A stretch of DNA of 62,266 nt from Roseinatronobacter ekhonensis (GCF_900499075.1 NZ_UIHC01000017.1:1-62266); one strand, 5' to 3'. Shown: positions 46,220 through 57,469, counted from the first letter of the stretch. The notes: generated from the letters alone by a model not told the origin. Made by a program: numbers and translations.

Positions 46220-46495
46220 TTGAAGCATTCCACACCAAAACGCCGTGACCCGTTCGAGATGCTTTCAGAAGCGTTGCAAACGGGTTGGCACACGCTCGAC
46301 ACGGTCCCGCTGAAAGGCGATGGCGAATTTCTGGTTCTGACCGTATCAGGGTTGGTCCGGCTGGCACGCAACGGCAAAGAGTTTCGCAACCCGCGCAAGG
46401 CGGATGCCTACGGGCCAGAGCGTATGACGGTCAATTCTGTCAAGACCGGCAATTATCTGGGGGCCATCGCATGGCGGTGGCCAGAGGGGCGCTGA
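46220..46495 (+). CDS. Small hypothetical protein (91 residues)
   Basis: A soluble basic protein with the motif GWHTLDTVPLKGDGEFLVLT and a C-terminal AIAWRWPEGR. I do not recognise it, although the GWxxxxxxPxxGxFLVL pattern resembles small proteins seen near phage or plasmid genes. The start is a TTG with GGAGA 5 bases upstream. The 80 bases ahead are strikingly AT-rich (CATATATAAATAAAACTGAATAA), a likely promoter. Confidence 0.6.
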   Translation: MKHSTPKRRDPFEMLSEALQTGWHTLDTVPLKGDGEFLVLTVSGLVRLARNGKEFRNPRKADAYGPERMTVNSVKTGNYLGAIAWRWPEGR

Positions 46496-46531
46496 TAGCA
46501 CCCGTTCCGCCTTATGGTGGTTGGCCACGCC

Positions 46532-46879
46532 TTATCGCACCACTGCATACCGGTCTGCTTCTTCGAACACGTCGATGACGCGGGTGCCTGCGGCGATGCG
46601 GGCACTGGGCAGCACCCCTGCCGGGATTGTGTAGCTGTCTCCGGGGCGGCGGATGGCGGTTTCCTCCCCAATGGTCACTTCGATCTGCCCGGCGATCACC
46701 GTGCCCCATTGCGCGCCATGCGCGTGGGCTGGCAGGTCCATGTCCTGCAAGAAGGTGAAGAACACCACCAACCCCTCCGCAGAGGCGACTGCGTTGGCCC
46801 GCACCACATCCGTCGGGAACGGAATGTCCAGACCGGGCAGGGCCGTAATGAAAGCGGGCAACTCTACCGCGTCAGACAC
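46532..46879 (-). CDS. Cupin-domain protein
   Basis: 115 residues, GTG start within the end of the DUF427 gene (8-base overlap). A single cupin barrel: LPAHAHGAQWGTVIAGQIEV supplies the two histidines and glutamine of motif 1, and RRPGDSYTIPAGVLPSARI is motif 2. Metal binding is likely. The substrate is unknown. Confidence 0.85.
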   Translation of the reverse strand: MSDAVELPAFITALPGLDIPFPTDVVRANAVASAEGLVVFFTFLQDMDLPAHAHGAQWGTVIAGQIEVTIGEETAIRRPGDSYTIPAGVLPSARIAAGTRVIDVFEEADRYAVVR

Positions 46880-47216
46880 GCTCTACCGTGACCTTGCCGG
46901 CGTCAAAGGCCATGTAGCCTTCCAACTGCTTGGCCGCGTCACTGGGCCCGGTGATGCTGTAGGCGGCATTCTCGATCAGCCCCTCTGGGCTGGAGACGTG
47001 AAAGAACACCCCCGTCCCACGATCATCGCATTCCAGCTTGCGCGGCGACGGGTCGAGCACCGCGCCCGCGACATCCTCGCGCGGGAAGTAGATGACAAAT
47101 GGCCAGTCGCGTTGCACCAGTTCCAACGCGCGGTTGCTTTCCCCAATGACAGAGCCGCCAGCGCGGACCACCCAAGTGCCTTCGGCAGGATATATCTTCA
47201 GAATGCTCATCGGCAT
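46872..47216 (-). CDS. DUF427-domain protein
   Basis: 114 residues with the compact beta fold of DUF427: TWVVRAGGSVIGESNRALEL, FVIYFPREDV, the DRGTGVFFHV strand and a closing NAAYSITGP. ATG 47216 with AAGGA upstream is preferred; an ATG at 47210 is an alternative. Coupled to the cupin gene; both follow the aminopeptidase gene by 56 bases. The function of the family is unknown. Confidence 0.88.
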   Translation of the reverse strand: MPMSILKIYPAEGTWVVRAGGSVIGESNRALELVQRDWPFVIYFPREDVAGAVLDPSPRKLECDDRGTGVFFHVSSPEGLIENAAYSITGPSDAAKQLEGYMAFDAGKVTVERV

Positions 47217-47272
47217 GTCGCGTTTTCCTTTTTCCAGTGGCGCGCGCGTGGCGCTGTATGTGTTCGGGCCTG

Positions 47273-49090
47273 TCAAACCCTTAAAGGGGCGCAGGCCATG
47301 TCCAGCCAGTCACGGGTCACGGGCGATACAAGCGGTGACAAAGACATGCGAACGCGCGCGTGATAGGCATCTAGCCAGTCGCGCTCGCCCTCCGTCAACT
47401 CGTCAACCACTATAAGCCTGCGATCAATAGGGGCAAGCGTCAAGGTCTCAAACTCCAGCCAATCTCGTGGCTCGCCGCCATCCGGTGCCACCCCTTGCCG
47501 CACCGCGACAAGGTTTTCCAGCCGAATGCCAAAGGCCCCTTCGCGGTAGTAGCCCGGCTCGTTCGACAGGATCATTCCCTCTGCCAAGGGCACCTGACTG
47601 ACGCGGGACAGGCGTTGCGGCCCCTCGTGCACCGACAGATAGGCCCCCACGCCATGCCCCGTTCCATGGTCATAGTCCAACCCAGCCAGCCAGAGCGGAT
47701 AGCGCGCCAGTGCATCCAGATGTCCGCCCGCAACGCCACGCGGAAAGCGTGCCCGCGACAGCGCGATCATGCCTTGCAACACGCGGGTGAAGCACGCGGA
47801 TTCCAGCTGTGCCACAGGTCCAATGGCGATGGTGCGTGTAATATCGGTGGTTCCATCCAGATATTGCCCGCCGCTATCGACCAGCATCAGGTCGCCGGGC
47901 CACAGGCGGCGGTTGCTGTCCTCGGTCACGCGGTAATGCACGATAGCGCCGTTCGGGCCGGACCCCGCGATCGTGTCGAAGCTGATATCGCGCAACGCGC
48001 CTGTGGCCGTGCGACAGGCTTCCAGATGGCGCACGATATCGATTTCCGTCACCACATGGGCCGGATCTTCCAGCAGTTTCTGCGCCTGACCGTCCAGCCA
48101 GCACAAAAACTCTGCCATTGCCGCGCCGTCACGCAGATGTGCCGCGCGCGCGCCGTCCAATTCTGCGGCGCTCTTGCGCGCTTTGGGCGCAAGGCAGGGG
48201 TCTTGCATGGGCGCTATCTCTATCCCGGCCTCTGCCAGAATGTCGCACACAGCGACCGGCGCGGTCGCGGTATCCACCCGCACCGGACCCGACAGGCTGC
48301 GCAGCGCAGGCTCGAACGCCTCTGCGGGGCGCAGGTTAATGCCCGCCTCGAGTGTCAGGCCGTCAAATTTCGCGCCATGGGCGAAAAGGTCCACCCGTCC
48401 GTCAACGTGCAGCACTGCCAAGGCCTGCACCACCGGCAGACGCGGCAGGTCCGCACCGCGCAGGTTCAGCAACCAGCAGATACTGTCAGGCTGCGTCAGA
48501 ACTGCGGCTGTCTGGTCATTCTGGTCAAGCGCCAGCGCCGCATCCGTCCGTTTCTGCGCGCTGCCGGTGCCCGCCAACGCTTCGGGATAGGCCATTGCGC
48601 TGCCCATCGGCGGCGCGGGGCGGCCCTGCCACAGCGGGTCGATCATGTTGGGGGTGCGGGTCAGCGCAATGCCGCTGCCCGCCAGCCCGCGCTCCAGAAC
48701 GTCAAGTTCGTCGCGGGTGTGCAGCCAAGGGTCAAACCCGATCACCGCGCCATTGGGGCAGGCCATGCGCAGCCAGTCGGCCGGGCGGGTTTCCGGCCAT
48801 GGTGCGATGTCGAACGCCTCTGCGCACTGCGCGCGGGCCTGAACGCGGTAGCGCCCGTCAACGAACAGCCCCGCGCGCTCATGAAGCGCAATGCAAAATC
48901 CGGCAGATCCGGTAAACCCTGTCAGCCATGCCAAGCGTTCGTCACATGGGGCGACATATTCGCCCTGATGCAGATCGGCGCGCGGAACGATCACGCCGTC
49001 TACGCCCCTCGCTGCCATAGAATCGCGCAGCGCGGCCAACCGGGGCGGGCCGTCTTGCGGGCGCGACTGCGCGGAAAAGGATTGAAGCAT
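47273..49090 (-). CDS. Xaa-Pro aminopeptidase (M24, aminopeptidase P type)
   Basis: Removes an N-terminal residue ahead of proline. 605 residues with two creatinase-like N-terminal domains and a C-terminal pita-bread domain: MLVDSGGQYLDGTTDITRTI (two metal aspartates), the histidine in GTGHGVGAYLSVHEGP, ILSNEPGYY and the last glutamate near RLENLV. This three-domain length matches the eukaryotic-type, long aminopeptidase P group. ATG 49090 chosen; longer starts exist upstream in frame. Confidence 0.94.
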   Translation of the reverse strand: MLQSFSAQSRPQDGPPRLAALRDSMAARGVDGVIVPRADLHQGEYVAPCDERLAWLTGFTGSAGFCIALHERAGLFVDGRYRVQARAQCAEAFDIAPWPETRPADWLRMACPNGAVIGFDPWLHTRDELDVLERGLAGSGIALTRTPNMIDPLWQGRPAPPMGSAMAYPEALAGTGSAQKRTDAALALDQNDQTAAVLTQPDSICWLLNLRGADLPRLPVVQALAVLHVDGRVDLFAHGAKFDGLTLEAGINLRPAEAFEPALRSLSGPVRVDTATAPVAVCDILAEAGIEIAPMQDPCLAPKARKSAAELDGARAAHLRDGAAMAEFLCWLDGQAQKLLEDPAHVVTEIDIVRHLEACRTATGALRDISFDTIAGSGPNGAIVHYRVTEDSNRRLWPGDLMLVDSGGQYLDGTTDITRTIAIGPVAQLESACFTRVLQGMIALSRARFPRGVAGGHLDALARYPLWLAGLDYDHGTGHGVGAYLSVHEGPQRLSRVSQVPLAEGMILSNEPGYYREGAFGIRLENLVAVRQGVAPDGGEPRDWLEFETLTLAPIDRRLIVVDELTEGERDWLDAYHARVRMSLSPLVSPVTRDWLDMACAPLRV

Positions 49091-49226
49091 TGGGCACTGT
49101 CCTGCGCAATATTCTGACCCCCACTTGGTAGAGAGGGCGTGCATTCCGGTCAATGCCGCAGGCGCAAAAGAAATACCCCCCGCGCCATCGCGCGAGGGGC
49201 AGGACGGGCACAGGCGCCTGTCAGGA

Positions 49227-50838
<1,612 letters not shown>

Positions 50839-50840
50839 TC

Positions 50841-50907
50841 TTCATCTTGCCCAAAATACTCCGGGGTGAATGGGCCGCGCATGCGGTCCAGAGGGGCAGC
50901 GCCCCTC
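50841..50907 (+). repeat. Dispersed intergenic repeat, copy 2, with hairpin
   Basis: TTCATCTTGC-CCA-AAATACTC at 50841-50861, then CGGGGTGAATGGGCC and a perfect 7-bp hairpin GAGGGGC-AGC-GCCCCTC at 50891-50907. It fills the space between the two Lrp-type genes. It could end the first transcript or sit in the leader of the second. Confidence 0.75.
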
Positions 50908-50926
50908 GAATATCGCTCGCAACTTC

Positions 50927-51382
50927 ATGATCACGCTCGACGATCTCGACCGCCAGATGCTCCGCCTGCTGGCCAAAGACGCGACCCTGTCGGCGGGTGC
51001 GCTTGGCCGTGCGCTTGGCCTCAGCCAGCCTGCCGCATGGCGTCGCCTCAAACGTCTGCGCGATGCAGGTGCGATTGCGCGCCACCGGCTCGACCTCGAC
51101 CTGCCTGCTTTGGGCTTCGGCGTGACCGTGTTCCTTGGCATCACACTGGCGGCCAAGGGCCGCGTCAGCCTTGCCGATTTCGAACGCGCCGTCGCGGCTA
51201 TCCCAGAGGTGCAGACCGTGCAGCATGTCCTTGGCCTCTATGATTACCGCCTGCGCGTCGTCGCCCGCGACCTGTCCGATTTCGAGCGCGTCTTGCGCCG
51301 GCGGATCATGACCTTGCCGGGCGTCGGCGCGGTGGATGCCAATGTGTTGCTCAGCGAAGAACGTCTGCCCGGCCCCCTATAG
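50927..51382 (+). CDS. Lrp/AsnC-family transcriptional regulator 2
   Basis: 151 residues, same architecture as its neighbour (HTH with TLSAGALGRALGLSQPAAWR, RAM domain with VTVFLGITLAAKGRVSL), but clearly diverged in sequence. The pair is tandem, not identical. ATG 50927 gives MITLDDLDRQMLRLLAKDAT, matching family starts; the upstream open frame lies in the repeat. Confidence 0.92.
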   Translation: MITLDDLDRQMLRLLAKDATLSAGALGRALGLSQPAAWRRLKRLRDAGAIARHRLDLDLPALGFGVTVFLGITLAAKGRVSLADFERAVAAIPEVQTVQHVLGLYDYRLRVVARDLSDFERVLRRRIMTLPGVGAVDANVLLSEERLPGPL

Positions 51383-51421
51383 CCGATTGACCAAGCCGCG
51401 CCCTTGGGGCATGACGCGCGC

Positions 51422-51760
51422 ATGCTGATTTACAAGATCTTCCGCCGTCCCGAATGGGATGACCTAAAGGCAACCGGCCAGACACTTGGCGCGCCGATTG
51501 ATCTGGCCGATGGCTTCATCCATTTTTCCACGGCTGCGCAGGTGATGGAAACCGCCGCCAAGCATTTCGCGGGCGAATCCGACCTCGTTCTCGTTGCCGC
51601 CGATCCTGATAAATTGGGTGCTGCACTGAAATGGGAAGTGTCGCGCGGTGGCGCGCTCTTCCCGCATCTCTTTCGCAGGCTCACAATGTCAGATGTGGTC
51701 TGGGATACCTCGCTGCCCCTGGGCGCAAGCGGCCATATCTTCCCCGAGGGGCTGGTATGA
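51422..51760 (+). CDS. DUF952-family protein
   Basis: 112 residues, [19 protein letters not shown], then [12 protein letters not shown] and the C-terminal [14 protein letters not shown], which are typical DUF952 blocks. A glutathione S-transferase-like or nucleotidyl role has been suggested for relatives, but nothing firm is known to me. Its stop overlaps the pyrD start (ATGA). Confidence 0.88.
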   Translation: MLIYKIFRRPEWDDLKATGQTLGAPIDLADGFIHFSTAAQVMETAAKHFAGESDLVLVAADPDKLGAALKWEVSRGGALFPHLFRRLTMSDVVWDTSLPLGASGHIFPEGLV

Positions 51761-52815
51761 GGGCGCTCGAGCGCCTTGGCCTGACGGCCTTGCGTGGATT
51801 TGATCCCGAAACCGCCCATGGCTTTGCCATTCAGGCGTTGCGCGCGGGTCTTGCGCCCTTGCCCCGCCCGGTGCTGTCGCCGCGCTTGCAAACGCGACTG
51901 GCCAGTCTGATCCTGCCCAATCCGGTGGGTCTTGCGGCAGGGTTCGACAAGAACGCACAGGCGCTGCACGGCCTGTCCCGCGCGGGCTTTGGCTTTGTCG
52001 AGGTCGGCGCGGCCACTCCGCGCCCGCAGCCCGGTAACCCGCGTCCGCGCCTCTTCCGGCTGCCGCAGGATCGCGCGGTCATCAACCGTTTCGGCTTTAA
52101 CAACGATGGCGCGGATGTCATCGCCGCCCGTCTGGCCAAACGTCCCGAAGGCATGGTTCTGGGCCTGAACCTTGGGGCCAACAAGGACAGCGCCGACCGT
52201 GCGGGCGATTTCGCCCAAGTGCTGCGCAAATGCGGCGCACATGTCGATTTCGCCACTGTCAACGTCTCGTCGCCCAACACCGAGAAGCTGCGCGACCTGC
52301 AAGGCGCTGCGGCCCTCACCGCGCTGTTGCAGGGCGTGATGCAGGTGCGCGCCGAACTTGCCAGCCAGATCCCGGTTTTCCTGAAAATTGCGCCCGACCT
52401 TAACGCAGATGAACTGGCCGAAATCGCTGGTATTGCGCAGCAAGCGGGTGTTGACGCGATCATTGCCACCAACACCACGCTGGCGCGCAAAGGTTTGAAA
52501 AGTGCCAGTGCCGCTGAGAAAGGCGGGCTTTCGGGGCAGCCATTGTTCGAAATGTCCACGCGTGTGCTTGCACAGCTCTCAAAGCTGACGGATGGTCGCA
52601 TGCCGCTCGTCGGGGTCGGCGGTATAGGCACGCCCCAGCAAGCCTATGCCAAACTGCGCGCCGGTGCCTCTGCCGTCCAGCTTTACTCAGCGCTGGTCTA
52701 TGACGGGCTGTCGCTTGTCCCCCGCCTGAACCAAGGACTGCTCGATCTGATGGACCGCGATGGTCACGCAACCGTGGCAGACATCATCGGCACGGGCCGC
52801 GCAGACTGGCTCTAG
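51757..52815 (+). CDS. pyrD: Dihydroorotate dehydrogenase (quinone), class 2
   Basis: Membrane-associated flavoenzyme of pyrimidine synthesis. The N-terminal helix ([20 protein letters not shown]) binds the membrane and quinone; [25 protein letters not shown] and the catalytic serine region [15 protein letters not shown] follow, then VGVGGI near the C-terminus. 352 residues. Coupled to DUF952. Confidence 0.97.
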   Translation: MRALERLGLTALRGFDPETAHGFAIQALRAGLAPLPRPVLSPRLQTRLASLILPNPVGLAAGFDKNAQALHGLSRAGFGFVEVGAATPRPQPGNPRPRLFRLPQDRAVINRFGFNNDGADVIAARLAKRPEGMVLGLNLGANKDSADRAGDFAQVLRKCGAHVDFATVNVSSPNTEKLRDLQGAAALTALLQGVMQVRAELASQIPVFLKIAPDLNADELAEIAGIAQQAGVDAIIATNTTLARKGLKSASAAEKGGLSGQPLFEMSTRVLAQLSKLTDGRMPLVGVGGIGTPQQAYAKLRAGASAVQLYSALVYDGLSLVPRLNQGLLDLMDRDGHATVADIIGTGRADWL

Positions 52816-52818
52816 CCC

Positions 52819-52883
52819 TTTCATTCTTGCAAAAATATCCTGGGGTGAATGAGGCCAAGGGCCTCAGAGGGGCAAAGCCCCTC
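52819..52883 (+). repeat. Dispersed intergenic repeat, copy 3, with two hairpins
   Basis: A divergent copy (TTTCATTCTTGC-AAAAATATC) is followed by GAGGCC-AAG-GGCCTC (52851-52865) and GAGGGGC-AAA-GCCCCTC (52867-52883). The last hairpin overlaps the stop codon of the convergent MATE gene. It is well placed as a two-way transcription end between pyrD and that gene. Confidence 0.7.
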
Positions 52884-54195
52884 ATACCCCGCGTGCCACC
52901 CGCCGCTCCAGCCGCGGATAAAGCGCGCCCAGAAACACCGCACGCAACAGGTTCAGCAGCATGAGCGCCGACCACAGAGCAGGGTTGCCATAGACCGGCA
53001 CAAACGCCCAGATCGCGAGTGCATAGATCGCCACGGCCAACACCACCGTGTTGCGCATCTCGCGCGTTCCGGTGGCACCGATAAATATCCCGTCCAGCAT
53101 ATAGGCGGCGCAGCTTGTCAGCGCCAAGGCGGCGACGAAGGGCAGGTAGGCGATGGCCGCAACCTGCACCTCTGGGTCGCGGGCCATCATCATGATCACG
53201 CTCGGGCCGCCCAGCAGGAACACCGCTGCCATCAGACCGGCCATGCCGAACGCCCAGAGCGATGCCCGCAATCCTGCGCGGCGCATATCGGTCACAGCAC
53301 GCGCGCCGACGGCCTGTCCGACCAGTGCCTCTGCGGCAAAGGCAAAACCGTCAAGCGCATGGGCGATGATCATCAAAAATTGCCAGAGGATCTGGTTGGC
53401 GGCTAGTTCCACGTCGCCAAACCCCGCCGAAGTGAACAGGAACCCCGTCATTGCGCCTTGCAACGCGATCGAGCGCAGCATGATGTCGGAATTGACCGAC
53501 CACATGCGTTTCAGCCGCGCACGGTCAAAGACGCGCGGCCAGTCGCGCCACTGGTTGCCGGAAAATGCCGCGCGGCACAGCCATAGCCCCAAGCCAAGCG
53601 CCGTGACCTCGGCGATCAGCGTTGCCGCAGCTACCCCCGGCACGCCCCATCCCAAGCCCAGCACGAACCACAGGCTAAGGACCACGTTGAGCCCGCTCAT
53701 CCAAAGTTGCAGCGCCAGCACGCTGCGGGTGCGTTCGGTGGCGATCAGCCAGCCATTCAGGGCATAGAGCGCGATGGTTGCGGGCGCGCCCCAGATGCGG
53801 ATGGCAAGGTAGTCGCGGGCCAGTGCCTCGACAGTGTCGCTGGCGGGTGCGATCAGAAAGGCGGCCTCCATCAGCGCGACCTGTCCCAGCACCATGACAA
53901 CGCCTGCACCCAGCCCGATCATCAGCCCGCGCATCAGGATTGCGCCGCTTTCCGCCAGATCACCCGCGCCGGTGGCCTGCGCCACAAGCCCCGTGGTGCC
54001 CATGCGCAAAAAGCCGAATACCCAGTAAATGCTGGTCAGGATTACTGCGCCCAGACCCACGGCACCGATGGGCGCGGCTTCCCCCATCTGCCCGATAATG
54101 CCGGTATCGACCGCGCCCAGTAGCGGCACGGCGATATTGGCCAGCAATATGGGCGCGGCAATGCGCAGGATGCGTCGGTCGGTGATCGCTTGCAT
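52882..54195 (-). CDS. MATE-family efflux transporter
   Basis: 437 residues with about 12 membrane helices in two six-helix halves, of the DinF-like MATE type (AIIGQMGEAAPIGAVGLGA; later VGQAVGARAVTDMRRAGL mirrors it). Exports drugs or toxic compounds against Na+ or H+; the substrate is unknown. It is last in a minus-strand operon with two thioesterase-like genes (1-base gap). Confidence 0.92.
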   Translation of the reverse strand: MQAITDRRILRIAAPILLANIAVPLLGAVDTGIIGQMGEAAPIGAVGLGAVILTSIYWVFGFLRMGTTGLVAQATGAGDLAESGAILMRGLMIGLGAGVVMVLGQVALMEAAFLIAPASDTVEALARDYLAIRIWGAPATIALYALNGWLIATERTRSVLALQLWMSGLNVVLSLWFVLGLGWGVPGVAAATLIAEVTALGLGLWLCRAAFSGNQWRDWPRVFDRARLKRMWSVNSDIMLRSIALQGAMTGFLFTSAGFGDVELAANQILWQFLMIIAHALDGFAFAAEALVGQAVGARAVTDMRRAGLRASLWAFGMAGLMAAVFLLGGPSVIMMMARDPEVQVAAIAYLPFVAALALTSCAAYMLDGIFIGATGTREMRNTVVLAVAIYALAIWAFVPVYGNPALWSALMLLNLLRAVFLGALYPRLERRVARGV

Positions 54196-54196
54196 T

Positions 54197-54694
54197 TCAG
54201 CCGGTCTGCGGCATCAGGAAATGCCCGGTCGCCTGCGCGAACAGCCGCGCGCGGTTGTCCTGCCACGCTTCGACATGCACGCTGGCATAGCGACGCCCCG
54301 ATCGGTTGACCCGGGCGCGGGCATAGCCATCGCGCGGCAGGCCAGAGCGTAAGAAATCCACTGTGAAATCAATGGTTTTTGGCAGGCGTGGCAGGTTTTG
54401 TGTCATCTCTTCCGGGGTCAGTCGGCCCGCTTCCAGGTCAGCCCAGATGGTGGTCCACCGCAGTTCTATAATTGCCGCCACTTCCAGGAAAGAGGCGATG
54501 ACACCGCCATGAATGGCAGGCAGCGCGGGGTTGCCGATCAGCTTGTCGTCATAGGGCAGCAGGGCGGTCAATTCATCGCCATGGCGCTCGAAATAGATGC
54601 CAAGGAATTGCGCATAGGGCACAGCATCGACAAGGCTGGCCAAAGCGCTGTCGCGGCGTTGCTTGACGGCTTGGACGGGTTCGGGCGGGGTCAT
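54197..54694 (-). CDS. PaaI-type hotdog thioesterase 1
   Basis: 165 residues with the hotdog-fold signature AIHGGVIASFLEVAAIIELR (His-Gly-Gly and catalytic acid region) and the strand IDFTVDFLRSGLPRDGYARA. Probably hydrolyses an acyl-CoA. It begins inside the stop of the second thioesterase gene (ATGA-type overlap). Confidence 0.88.
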   Translation of the reverse strand: MTPPEPVQAVKQRRDSALASLVDAVPYAQFLGIYFERHGDELTALLPYDDKLIGNPALPAIHGGVIASFLEVAAIIELRWTTIWADLEAGRLTPEEMTQNLPRLPKTIDFTVDFLRSGLPRDGYARARVNRSGRRYASVHVEAWQDNRARLFAQATGHFLMPQTG

Positions 54695-55101
54695 GACGTC
54701 GGCTCCTGCCCGGTGAAGGTGAATGCGCCTGTCGCACTGGCCAAGGGCGCGTCGCCCCCGTCATGCGCGGTTGCCCTCACGAAGGCCACGTTGCGTGTGA
54801 CATGGTAGCATTCGGCGCGGGCCACAAGGCGGGCACCGGGCTTGGCGGCGCGCATATAGTCGATGCGCAGGTCGATCGTGGCGGTGGTTTGCGCACCCGG
54901 ATAAGACAGAACCGCCGCGCCGCCGCAGGTGTCCATCAGCGCAGAAACCGCGCCGCCATGAATGACCCCGGTGACGGGATCGCCTACGAATCGCGCATCC
55001 CATGGCATAGAGATTTCGGCATGCCCATCGCCAAGACTGTCGAGCCGCATGCCAAGCGCCTTGGCGAATGGCAGGGCGTTAATGAAGTTTTGGGCATTCA
55101 T
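54691..55101 (-). CDS. PaaI-type hotdog thioesterase 2
   Basis: 136 residues with VTGVIHGGAVSALMDTCGGA and the strand IDLRIDYMRAAKPGARLVA. A shorter paralogue-like neighbour of the preceding thioesterase. ATG 55101 with GGAG upstream is preferred over the TTG at 55107. It heads the operon and diverges from the MerR regulator of fatty-acid genes, sharing a 160-base control region. Confidence 0.88.
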   Translation of the reverse strand: MNAQNFINALPFAKALGMRLDSLGDGHAEISMPWDARFVGDPVTGVIHGGAVSALMDTCGGAAVLSYPGAQTTATIDLRIDYMRAAKPGARLVARAECYHVTRNVAFVRATAHDGGDAPLASATGAFTFTGQEPTS

Positions 55102-55183
55102 CGGCAAACTCCGGCTGGAATGCTCTTATCTGCACGCGAGACACGGGCAAAGGCAAGAGGCAGCGGTTGACGCGACGTTGTCC

Positions 55184-55199
55184 TTTACGTTAACGTCAA
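55184..55199. promoter_or_regulatory. Palindrome TTTACGTTAACGTCAA, candidate MerR operator
   Basis: The core ACGTTAACGT is a perfect palindrome and the outer bases match in 14 of 16 positions. It lies 63 bases before the MerR start and 83 bases from the divergent thioesterase start. From memory, LiuR-group MerR regulators of fatty and branched-chain acid breakdown bind palindromes of this ACGT-containing kind. Confidence 0.55.
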
Positions 55200-55208
55200 C
55201 ATGTGTTG

Positions 55209-55234
55209 TCTTGTGACCGTCGAAGGTCACAAGA
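55209..55234 (+). promoter_or_regulatory. Perfect 10-bp inverted repeat ahead of the MerR gene
   Basis: TCTTGTGACC (55209-55218) and GGTCACAAGA (55225-55234) pair perfectly with the six-base spacer GTCGAA. It ends 27 bases before the MerR start. In RNA it would be a stable 5' leader hairpin; in DNA it could be a second operator. Confidence 0.5.
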
Positions 55235-55261
55235 AGTTCTTTGCGAAGTGGGATCCGTCAC

Positions 55262-55660
55262 ATGCCTGAAGAGTTCAAGACCATACGCGAAATGTGTGCC
55301 GCTTTCAGCGTCACACCACGCACCCTGCGTTTCTACGAGGCGAAGGAACTGCTGTTCCCGCAGCGGGACGGGCAGCACCGGCTGTTCACCCGCCGCGACC
55401 AAGCCCGGCTAAAGCTGATCCTGCGCGGCAAGCGGTTCGGCTTCTCGCTCGAACAGATCCGGCAACTGCTGGAGATGTATGACCGCGATGACAGCGAGTT
55501 GAAGCAGTTGCGCAAGACCTACGACATCGCACAGGAGCGATTGTCCGATATGGAACGCCAACGCGCAGAGCTGGCGGACGCGATTTCGGAACTAAAACAA
55601 GATCTTGAATGGGCCGCCGATGTGCTGGCCCACGCTGACAGACCGCGCGCCGCAGAATAA
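55262..55660 (+). CDS. MerR-family regulator of acyl-CoA degradation (LiuR-like)
   Basis: 132 residues: winged HTH ([27 protein letters not shown]-type start), then [20 protein letters not shown] and a long dimerisation coiled coil ([20 protein letters not shown]). No cysteine metal site like true MerR, fitting the LiuR-type subgroup. The acyl-CoA dehydrogenase follows after 25 bases, so it probably regulates the beta-oxidation genes and itself. Confidence 0.9.
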   Translation: MPEEFKTIREMCAAFSVTPRTLRFYEAKELLFPQRDGQHRLFTRRDQARLKLILRGKRFGFSLEQIRQLLEMYDRDDSELKQLRKTYDIAQERLSDMERQRAELADAISELKQDLEWAADVLAHADRPRAAE

Positions 55661-55685
55661 GTGCGGGCATAAAGGGAGACTAGGA

Positions 55686-57458
55686 ATGCCAAGCTACACC
55701 GCCCCCGTGAAAGATATGCAATTCGTGCTGCACGATGTGCTGGGCATCGGCCAGAGCGATATTCCGGGCTATGAAGAGCTTGACCGCGACACCACTGCCG
55801 CAATTCTGGAAGAGGCCGCGAAACTGGCCGAGGGTGTGCTCGCCCCTGTCAACGCCATCGGCGACCGCGAAGGTTGCCATCTGGAAAACGGTGTCGTGCG
55901 CACGCCCAGCGGGTTTGCAGAGGCGTTCGCGCAAGTCAAAGAGGGTGGCTGGAACGGGCTGGACTTGCCCGAAGAATTCGGCGGCCAGAACCTGCCCTAT
56001 GTCATGAACTCTGCGACGGGCGAATTTTTCGTGTCGGCCAACATGGCGCTGAACATGTATCAGGGCCTGACCCATGGCGCGATTTCGGCGATCCTCGCAC
56101 ACGGCTCGGACGATCAGAAGGCGCAATATCTGCCCAAGATGGTGTCGCTTGACTGGACGGGCACCATGAACCTGACGGAACCGCATTGCGGCACCGATCT
56201 GGGGCTGATCCGCACCAAGGCAGAGCCGCAGGACGATGGCAGCTATGCCATTACAGGGCAAAAGATTTTCATCTCCGCCGGTGAACATGACATGGCCGAG
56301 AACATCATTCATCTGGTGCTGGCCAAGGCGCCGGGCGGCGGCGCAGGCACCAAGGGTATTTCGCTGTTCATCGTGCCGAAATTCATGGTCAATGACGATG
56401 GTAGCCTGGGCGCGCGCAATGGCGTCAGCGTTGGCAGCATCGAAGACAAGATGGGCATCCATGGCAACGCGACCTGTGTCATGAACTATGACGGTGCGAC
56501 CGGCTATCTGGTGGGCGATCTGCACAAGGGCATGCGCGCCATGTTCACCATGATGAACGAAGCGCGTCTTGGCGTCGGCCTGCAAGGCTATGCGCAAGCG
56601 GTCGTCGCCTATGAAAACGCGGTCGCCTATGCCAAGGACCGGCTGCAAGGCCGCGACGTGACGGGCACGAAAAACCCCGAGGGGCCGGCTGACCCACTAT
56701 TGGTGCATCCCGACATTCGCCGCGTGCTGATGGACCAGAAAAGCTTTGTCGAGGGCGCGCGCGCTTTCACCATGTGGGGCGCCAGCCTGATCGACCGCGC
56801 GCATCGCAGGCAGGATGCCGAGGCCGATGGCCTGATCTCGCTGATGACGCCTGTCATAAAGGGCTTCTTGACCGACAAAGGCTTCGACATGTGCGTGCAG
56901 GCCCAGCAGGTCTATGGCGGTCATGGCTACATAGAAGAATGGGGTATGTCCCAATTCGCGCGCGACGCGCGCATCGCCATGATCTACGAGGGCGCGAATG
57001 GTGTGCAGGCGCTGGACCTTGTGGGCCGCAAACTGGCGCAGGACGGCGGCAAACATGTCATGGCCTTCTTTGCGCTCGTGAAGGACGAGGTTGCGGGCGC
57101 TGGCGACCCGCGCATGGAAGATATCCGAGCGGCGCTGAAGGCGGCCTCCAAGGATTTGCAGGCGGCCGGACAGTATTTCATGGAAAACGGCATGAAAAAC
57201 CCCAACGACGCGCTGTCAGGATCGACCGATTTCATGCACCTGTTTGGCCATGCCTGCTTGGGGCTGGTGTGGACACGCATGGCGCGCGCGGCTTATGCCG
57301 CGCTGGACGCGGGCACCGCCGATCCCGCATTTTATGAGGCGAAGCTTGCCACCGCGCGCTATTACATGGCCCGCCAACTGCCTGCGACCGCGTTGCATCT
57401 GGCGCGTATTCGCTCTGGCGCAGCCCCCGTCATGGCATTGGCAGAGGCCGATTTCTGA
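55686..57458 (+). CDS. Acyl-CoA dehydrogenase (long, DmdC-like subfamily)
   Basis: Flavoprotein catalysing alpha-beta dehydrogenation of acyl-CoA. 590 residues, the long subfamily with an extra C-terminal domain. Visible: [29 protein letters not shown] (FAD/substrate core), [22 protein letters not shown]-type region and the catalytic-glutamate block [11 protein letters not shown]. The family includes 3-methylmercaptopropionyl-CoA dehydrogenases (DmdC), but the beta-oxidation neighbours favour a fatty acyl-CoA substrate. Confidence 0.9.
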   Translation: MPSYTAPVKDMQFVLHDVLGIGQSDIPGYEELDRDTTAAILEEAAKLAEGVLAPVNAIGDREGCHLENGVVRTPSGFAEAFAQVKEGGWNGLDLPEEFGGQNLPYVMNSATGEFFVSANMALNMYQGLTHGAISAILAHGSDDQKAQYLPKMVSLDWTGTMNLTEPHCGTDLGLIRTKAEPQDDGSYAITGQKIFISAGEHDMAENIIHLVLAKAPGGGAGTKGISLFIVPKFMVNDDGSLGARNGVSVGSIEDKMGIHGNATCVMNYDGATGYLVGDLHKGMRAMFTMMNEARLGVGLQGYAQAVVAYENAVAYAKDRLQGRDVTGTKNPEGPADPLLVHPDIRRVLMDQKSFVEGARAFTMWGASLIDRAHRRQDAEADGLISLMTPVIKGFLTDKGFDMCVQAQQVYGGHGYIEEWGMSQFARDARIAMIYEGANGVQALDLVGRKLAQDGGKHVMAFFALVKDEVAGAGDPRMEDIRAALKAASKDLQAAGQYFMENGMKNPNDALSGSTDFMHLFGHACLGLVWTRMARAAYAALDAGTADPAFYEAKLATARYYMARQLPATALHLARIRSGAAPVMALAEADF

Positions 57459-57469
57459 AAGGACAGATC

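Noticed and set aside
47495-49117. A 540-codon frame antisense to the M24 aminopeptidase
   Set aside because: Same kind of shadow; arginine- and glutamine-rich composition without any fold-like pattern.
55686-57458. Naming the dehydrogenase dmdC
   Set aside because: The subfamily fits, but the neighbours are general beta-oxidation genes and no other dmd gene is present.
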